Positions 61,450-64,000 of a DNA stretch of 64,000 bases are shown in pieces. How positions within the stretch are numbered: position 1 is the first letter of the stretch; each line of letters starts with the position of its first letter. Both the position numbers and the translations under genes were made by a program. A model generated the notes under the pieces. That model worked only from the letters and a program-made list of their open reading frames with translations. It did not search any database and was not told the DNA's origin. Source of the DNA: Streptomyces sp. man185 (lineage in GTDB: Bacteria > Actinomycetota > Actinomycetes > Streptomycetales > Streptomycetaceae); the NCBI GenBank assembly GCA_002551355.1, contig NTHE01000005.1, positions 1 through 64,000 on the forward strand, given 5' to 3'.

Positions 61450-63150
61450 CTACGTGCCCGTGGTCGCCGGGGCCGCGCTGCCCGCCTCGGCCTCCTCCCG
61501 CTTCTGCGCCTCCTTCGACGCGGAGGGCGACGGGGACTTCGCGGGGGCCGTACGGGACGGAGCCGGGGCCGGGGCCTCGGGCTTCTTCGGCTCCGGCTTC
61601 TTCTCGGCCTCGGGCTCCCTCTCCGGCTCCGGGGCGGGCGGGGGCGGGGGCGGCGGCTGCATGTCGCCCGGTCCGCCCGGCGGCGGCTCGCCCAGCGCGT
61701 CCAGCGCCTCCTGGGCCAGCGGCGCGGCGAGCGGCGAGAAGGCCGGGTTGGTGCGCACGGCCTGCTCCAGATTCCGGCGCGCCGGACCGTAGTCCGCCAG
61801 CTCCCGCTGGATCACGCCCAGGTGGTACGCGTACGAGGCGTTCCGCACGCCCGTGCCGACGGCCCGCTCCGCGTACTCCAGCCCCTCCTCGGACTTCCCC
61901 GCCCGGTGCAGCGCCCAGCCCAGCGCGTCCGCCACCGCCGCACTGCGGTGCTGCCCCCGCCACTGGGCCCGCAGCAGCTGCACCGCCGCCTCCGGGTCCC
62001 CGTGGTCGGCTTCGAACCGGGCCAGCACCAGGGACTCGTCGACCCCGTCCTTCTTCGCCGCGGCCACCATCTCCCGCAGCGTCGCGTACTGGGTGCGGGC
62101 GTCCCCGTCCAGCCCCAGCGACTCGTACAGCTCGCCCAGCTCCAGCGCGTACTGCGGGCGCGGCAGCTTCTCCAGCGCGCTCTGGTACGCGGCGAGCGCC
62201 TCGTCGGTCCGGTCCAGCGCGACCAGGGCCCGGGCCCGGACCGCCAGAGAGGCGTGGCTGCCGGCGTCCGTGCGCAGCGCCGCGTCGAACTGCGCCACGG
62301 CCTCCTCCGGTTCGCCCCGCTCCCAGGCCAGCTCGCCGAGCCGGTGCAGCGCCTCGGCCTTCTCGACGGGCTGCGTCGCCCGGTCGGCCGCCTCCCGGGC
62401 GGTGGCCAGCGCGTCCTCGCGCCAGCCCTGGCCCCGGTACAGCTCGGCGGTGCGGGCCAGCGCCGGAACACCCCTGCGCAGCTCGCCGAACTTCTCCGTC
62501 GCCGCGGTCGCCGCCTTCTGGTCGCCGAGCCCGGTGTACGCGTCGATGAGGACGGGGTACACGCTCCAGGCCTTCGGCTGCTGCTTCTTCACCGTCTCGC
62601 CCCACCGCTTCGCCGCGAGGAAGTCGTGCCGGGCGTTGGCCAGGGCCGCGAGCCCCACCCACGCCTCCCCGTTCCCGCGCTCGCCCGGCAGCGCGTCCAG
62701 CGAACGCTTCAGGGCCTGTTCCGCGCGGGCGTAGTACGCCGTGTCCGCCGACCGCCGCGCCCACTCCACGTACGCCGTGCCGAGCGTCGCCAGGGACGGG
62801 GCGTCCTTCGGGTGGGACTCCACCCACTTCTGCCGGTCCCCGATCAGCGCGGTCAGGTCCGACAGTGAGGCCGGGGACCCCGCGGTCGTCGCCGCCTCGG
62901 CCCGCTCGACCGGCCCCGGCTCCTCCGGCCGCTCGCCCTCCCCGTCGTCCACCGCCACCAGCGCCCCGGCCAGCAGCACCCCGGCGGCCACCGCGCCGAA
63001 CGCGGCCCGGCGCAGCGTCGTCCGCAGGGTGGGCGGCGGCGGGGGTACGGCGGTGGCGCCTTCGGCTGGCAGCACGTAGGGGTCCTGCGGGGACGGCTCG
63101 GGCGTCCGGCCGGAATCCGGGCCCTGCTGCGGCATGACATCCATGGCCAT
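61450..63150 (-). CDS. Membrane-anchored TPR protein
   Basis: A protein of about 566 residues. A short Pro-rich cytoplasmic N-terminus (MAMDVMPQQGPDSGR) precedes one membrane helix (RAAFGAVAAGVLLAGALVAV, about residues 48-67); the bulk, outside or periplasm-like, consists of tetratricopeptide-type helical repeats from about 95 to 470 (EALHRLGELAWERGEPEEAVAQFDAAL is typical). The last 90 residues are Pro/Glu/Lys/Ser-rich. It probably scaffolds protein contacts at the cell surface. No partner is evident. GTG 63153 is an alternative start one codon upstream. Confidence 0.85.
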   Translation of the reverse strand: MAMDVMPQQGPDSGRTPEPSPQDPYVLPAEGATAVPPPPPTLRTTLRRAAFGAVAAGVLLAGALVAVDDGEGERPEEPGPVERAEAATTAGSPASLSDLTALIGDRQKWVESHPKDAPSLATLGTAYVEWARRSADTAYYARAEQALKRSLDALPGERGNGEAWVGLAALANARHDFLAAKRWGETVKKQQPKAWSVYPVLIDAYTGLGDQKAATAATEKFGELRRGVPALARTAELYRGQGWREDALATAREAADRATQPVEKAEALHRLGELAWERGEPEEAVAQFDAALRTDAGSHASLAVRARALVALDRTDEALAAYQSALEKLPRPQYALELGELYESLGLDGDARTQYATLREMVAAAKKDGVDESLVLARFEADHGDPEAAVQLLRAQWRGQHRSAAVADALGWALHRAGKSEEGLEYAERAVGTGVRNASYAYHLGVIQRELADYGPARRNLEQAVRTNPAFSPLAAPLAQEALDALGEPPPGGPGDMQPPPPPPPAPEPEREPEAEKKPEPKKPEAPAPAPSRTAPAKSPSPSASKEAQKREEAEAGSAAPATTGT

Positions 63151-63242
63151 CACTCTGCGTCAGTCATACGAGCACACCGCGCCTTGGGATCGCCCCCCGC
63201 CCACGGGTTCACACCATTGGCCCCGGGTGACACGCTTGGATC

Positions 63243-64000
63243 ATGAGCGATCTCCTCGAACGGCTGCGCGCGGGACTGCCTCCCGAGGCGCTGATCACCG
63301 ATCCGGACGTCACCGCGTCCTACGCCCGCGACATGGCGAGCTTCTGCGAGGCCGGCACCCCGGCCGTCGTCGTGCTCCCGCGCACGGTCGAGCAGGTCCA
63401 GCACGTCATGCGCACCGCCACCGCGCTGCGCGTCCCCGTCGTCCCCCAGGGCGCCCGCACGGGCCTGTCCGGCGCGGCCAACGCCTCGGACGGCTGCATC
63501 GTGCTCTCCCTGGTGAAGATGGACCGGATCCTGGAGATCAGCCCGGTCGACCGGATCGCCGTCGTCGAGCCGGGCGTCGTCAACGCGGTGCTCTCACGCG
63601 CGGTCGACGAACACGGTCTGTACTACCCGCCGGACCCCTCCAGCTGGGAGACGTGCACCATCGGCGGCAACATCGGCACCGCGTCCGGCGGCCTGTGCTG
63701 CGTGAAGTACGGGGTCACCGCCGAATACGTGCTGGGCCTGGAGGTCGTCCTCGCCGACGGGCGGCTGATGACCACCGGCCGCCGCACCGCCAAGGGTGTC
63801 GCCGGATACGACCTGACCCGGCTCTTCGTCGGCTCCGAGGGCAGCCTCGGGATCGTCGTCAAGGCCGTCCTCGCGCTCAAACCGCAGCCGCCGCAGCAGC
63901 TCGTCCTCGCCGCCGAGTTCCCCTCGGCGGCCACAGCCTGTGACGCTGTGTGCCGGATCATGGAGCGCGGTCACACCCCGTCACTCCTCGAACTGATGGA
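63243..64000 (+). CDS. FAD-linked oxidase (GlcD/D-lactate dehydrogenase-like), 3' end outside window
   Basis: An open frame from ATG 63243 (MSDLLERLRAGL) to the right edge, 252 residues visible. The FAD-binding type 4 motifs are clear: AGTPAVVVLPRTVEQVQHVMR, VPVVPQGARTGLSGAA (pyrophosphate loop) and CTIGGNIGTASGGLCCVKYG, then RLFVGSEGSLGIV. This is the N-terminal FAD domain of glycolate oxidase or D-lactate dehydrogenase type enzymes, which usually run to about 455 residues. The substrate is uncertain because the C-terminal domain is missing from the window. Confidence 0.9.
   Translation, partial: MSDLLERLRAGLPPEALITDPDVTASYARDMASFCEAGTPAVVVLPRTVEQVQHVMRTATALRVPVVPQGARTGLSGAANASDGCIVLSLVKMDRILEISPVDRIAVVEPGVVNAVLSRAVDEHGLYYPPDPSSWETCTIGGNIGTASGGLCCVKYGVTAEYVLGLEVVLADGRLMTTGRRTAKGVAGYDLTRLFVGSEGSLGIVVKAVLALKPQPPQQLVLAAEFPSAATACDAVCRIMERGHTPSLLELM

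Overview
The window is chromosomal DNA from a Streptomyces-like actinomycete. The evidence is very high GC with G/C-ending codons, many GTG starts and apparently leaderless genes, and a block (ftsE, ftsX, S41 protease, smpB, ssrA, matA/matB, narK, nnaR, sigU/rsuA, helD, malic enzyme, HU, murA, ABC sugar uptake plus hexosaminidase, hppD) that matches, as I recall it, the descending SCO2970-SCO2925 order of S. coelicolor. I could not run an alignment to confirm this.

Layout. 1-5.2 kb: tail of a repeat-rich sortase substrate ending in LAETG, a small zinc-ribbon membrane protein, ftsEX, a C-terminal processing protease, smpB and the tmRNA gene, so both partners of trans-translation sit side by side. 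5.2-12 kb: an MFS exporter divergent from a LysR regulator, then the three-gene matA-matB-acyltransferase unit for an extracellular glycan. 12-21 kb: nitrate transporter narK and its HemD-like regulator nnaR, two acetyltransferases, a CGNR regulator, the ECF sigma factor/anti-sigma pair sigU-rsuA and a HelD-type RNA polymerase-recycling ATPase. 21-27.4 kb: malic enzyme, HU, a DUF2000 protein divergent from an AraC regulator, murA, a YqgE protein and a DUF3039 protein. 27.5-32.6 kb: a DasR-type operator followed by an ABC sugar importer and a GH20 hexosaminidase, a unit for chitin-derived aminosugars. 32.9-37.8 kb: a three-subunit molybdenum hydroxylase with an odd iron-sulfur subunit and a missing catalytic glutamate.

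The accessory part is 37.9-47.3 kb. It has lower GC in places, many gaps and gene debris, and carries type VII secretion (ESX)-style genes: two helical WXG-like proteins, a mycosin (S8 protease with a C-terminal anchor), a 144-aa partner gene, a decapitated copy of a large helical protein, an intact copy of that protein in the opposite orientation with its lipoprotein, a gene remnant and a single-pass membrane protein. A tRNA-Cys gene sits at the right border with its 3' end facing the island. No EccC-type ATPase or integrase is visible here.

47.6-64 kb returns to core-like content: an MFS gene broken by a one-base frameshift, a DEAH-type helicase, an IclR regulator, a Lon-like (S16) exported protease, a second MFS transporter with a HTH regulator and its operator, a betaine-type ABC importer (four overlapping genes), an Lrp regulator divergent from hppD (tyrosine catabolism), a membrane TPR protein and the start of an FAD-linked oxidase that runs off the end.
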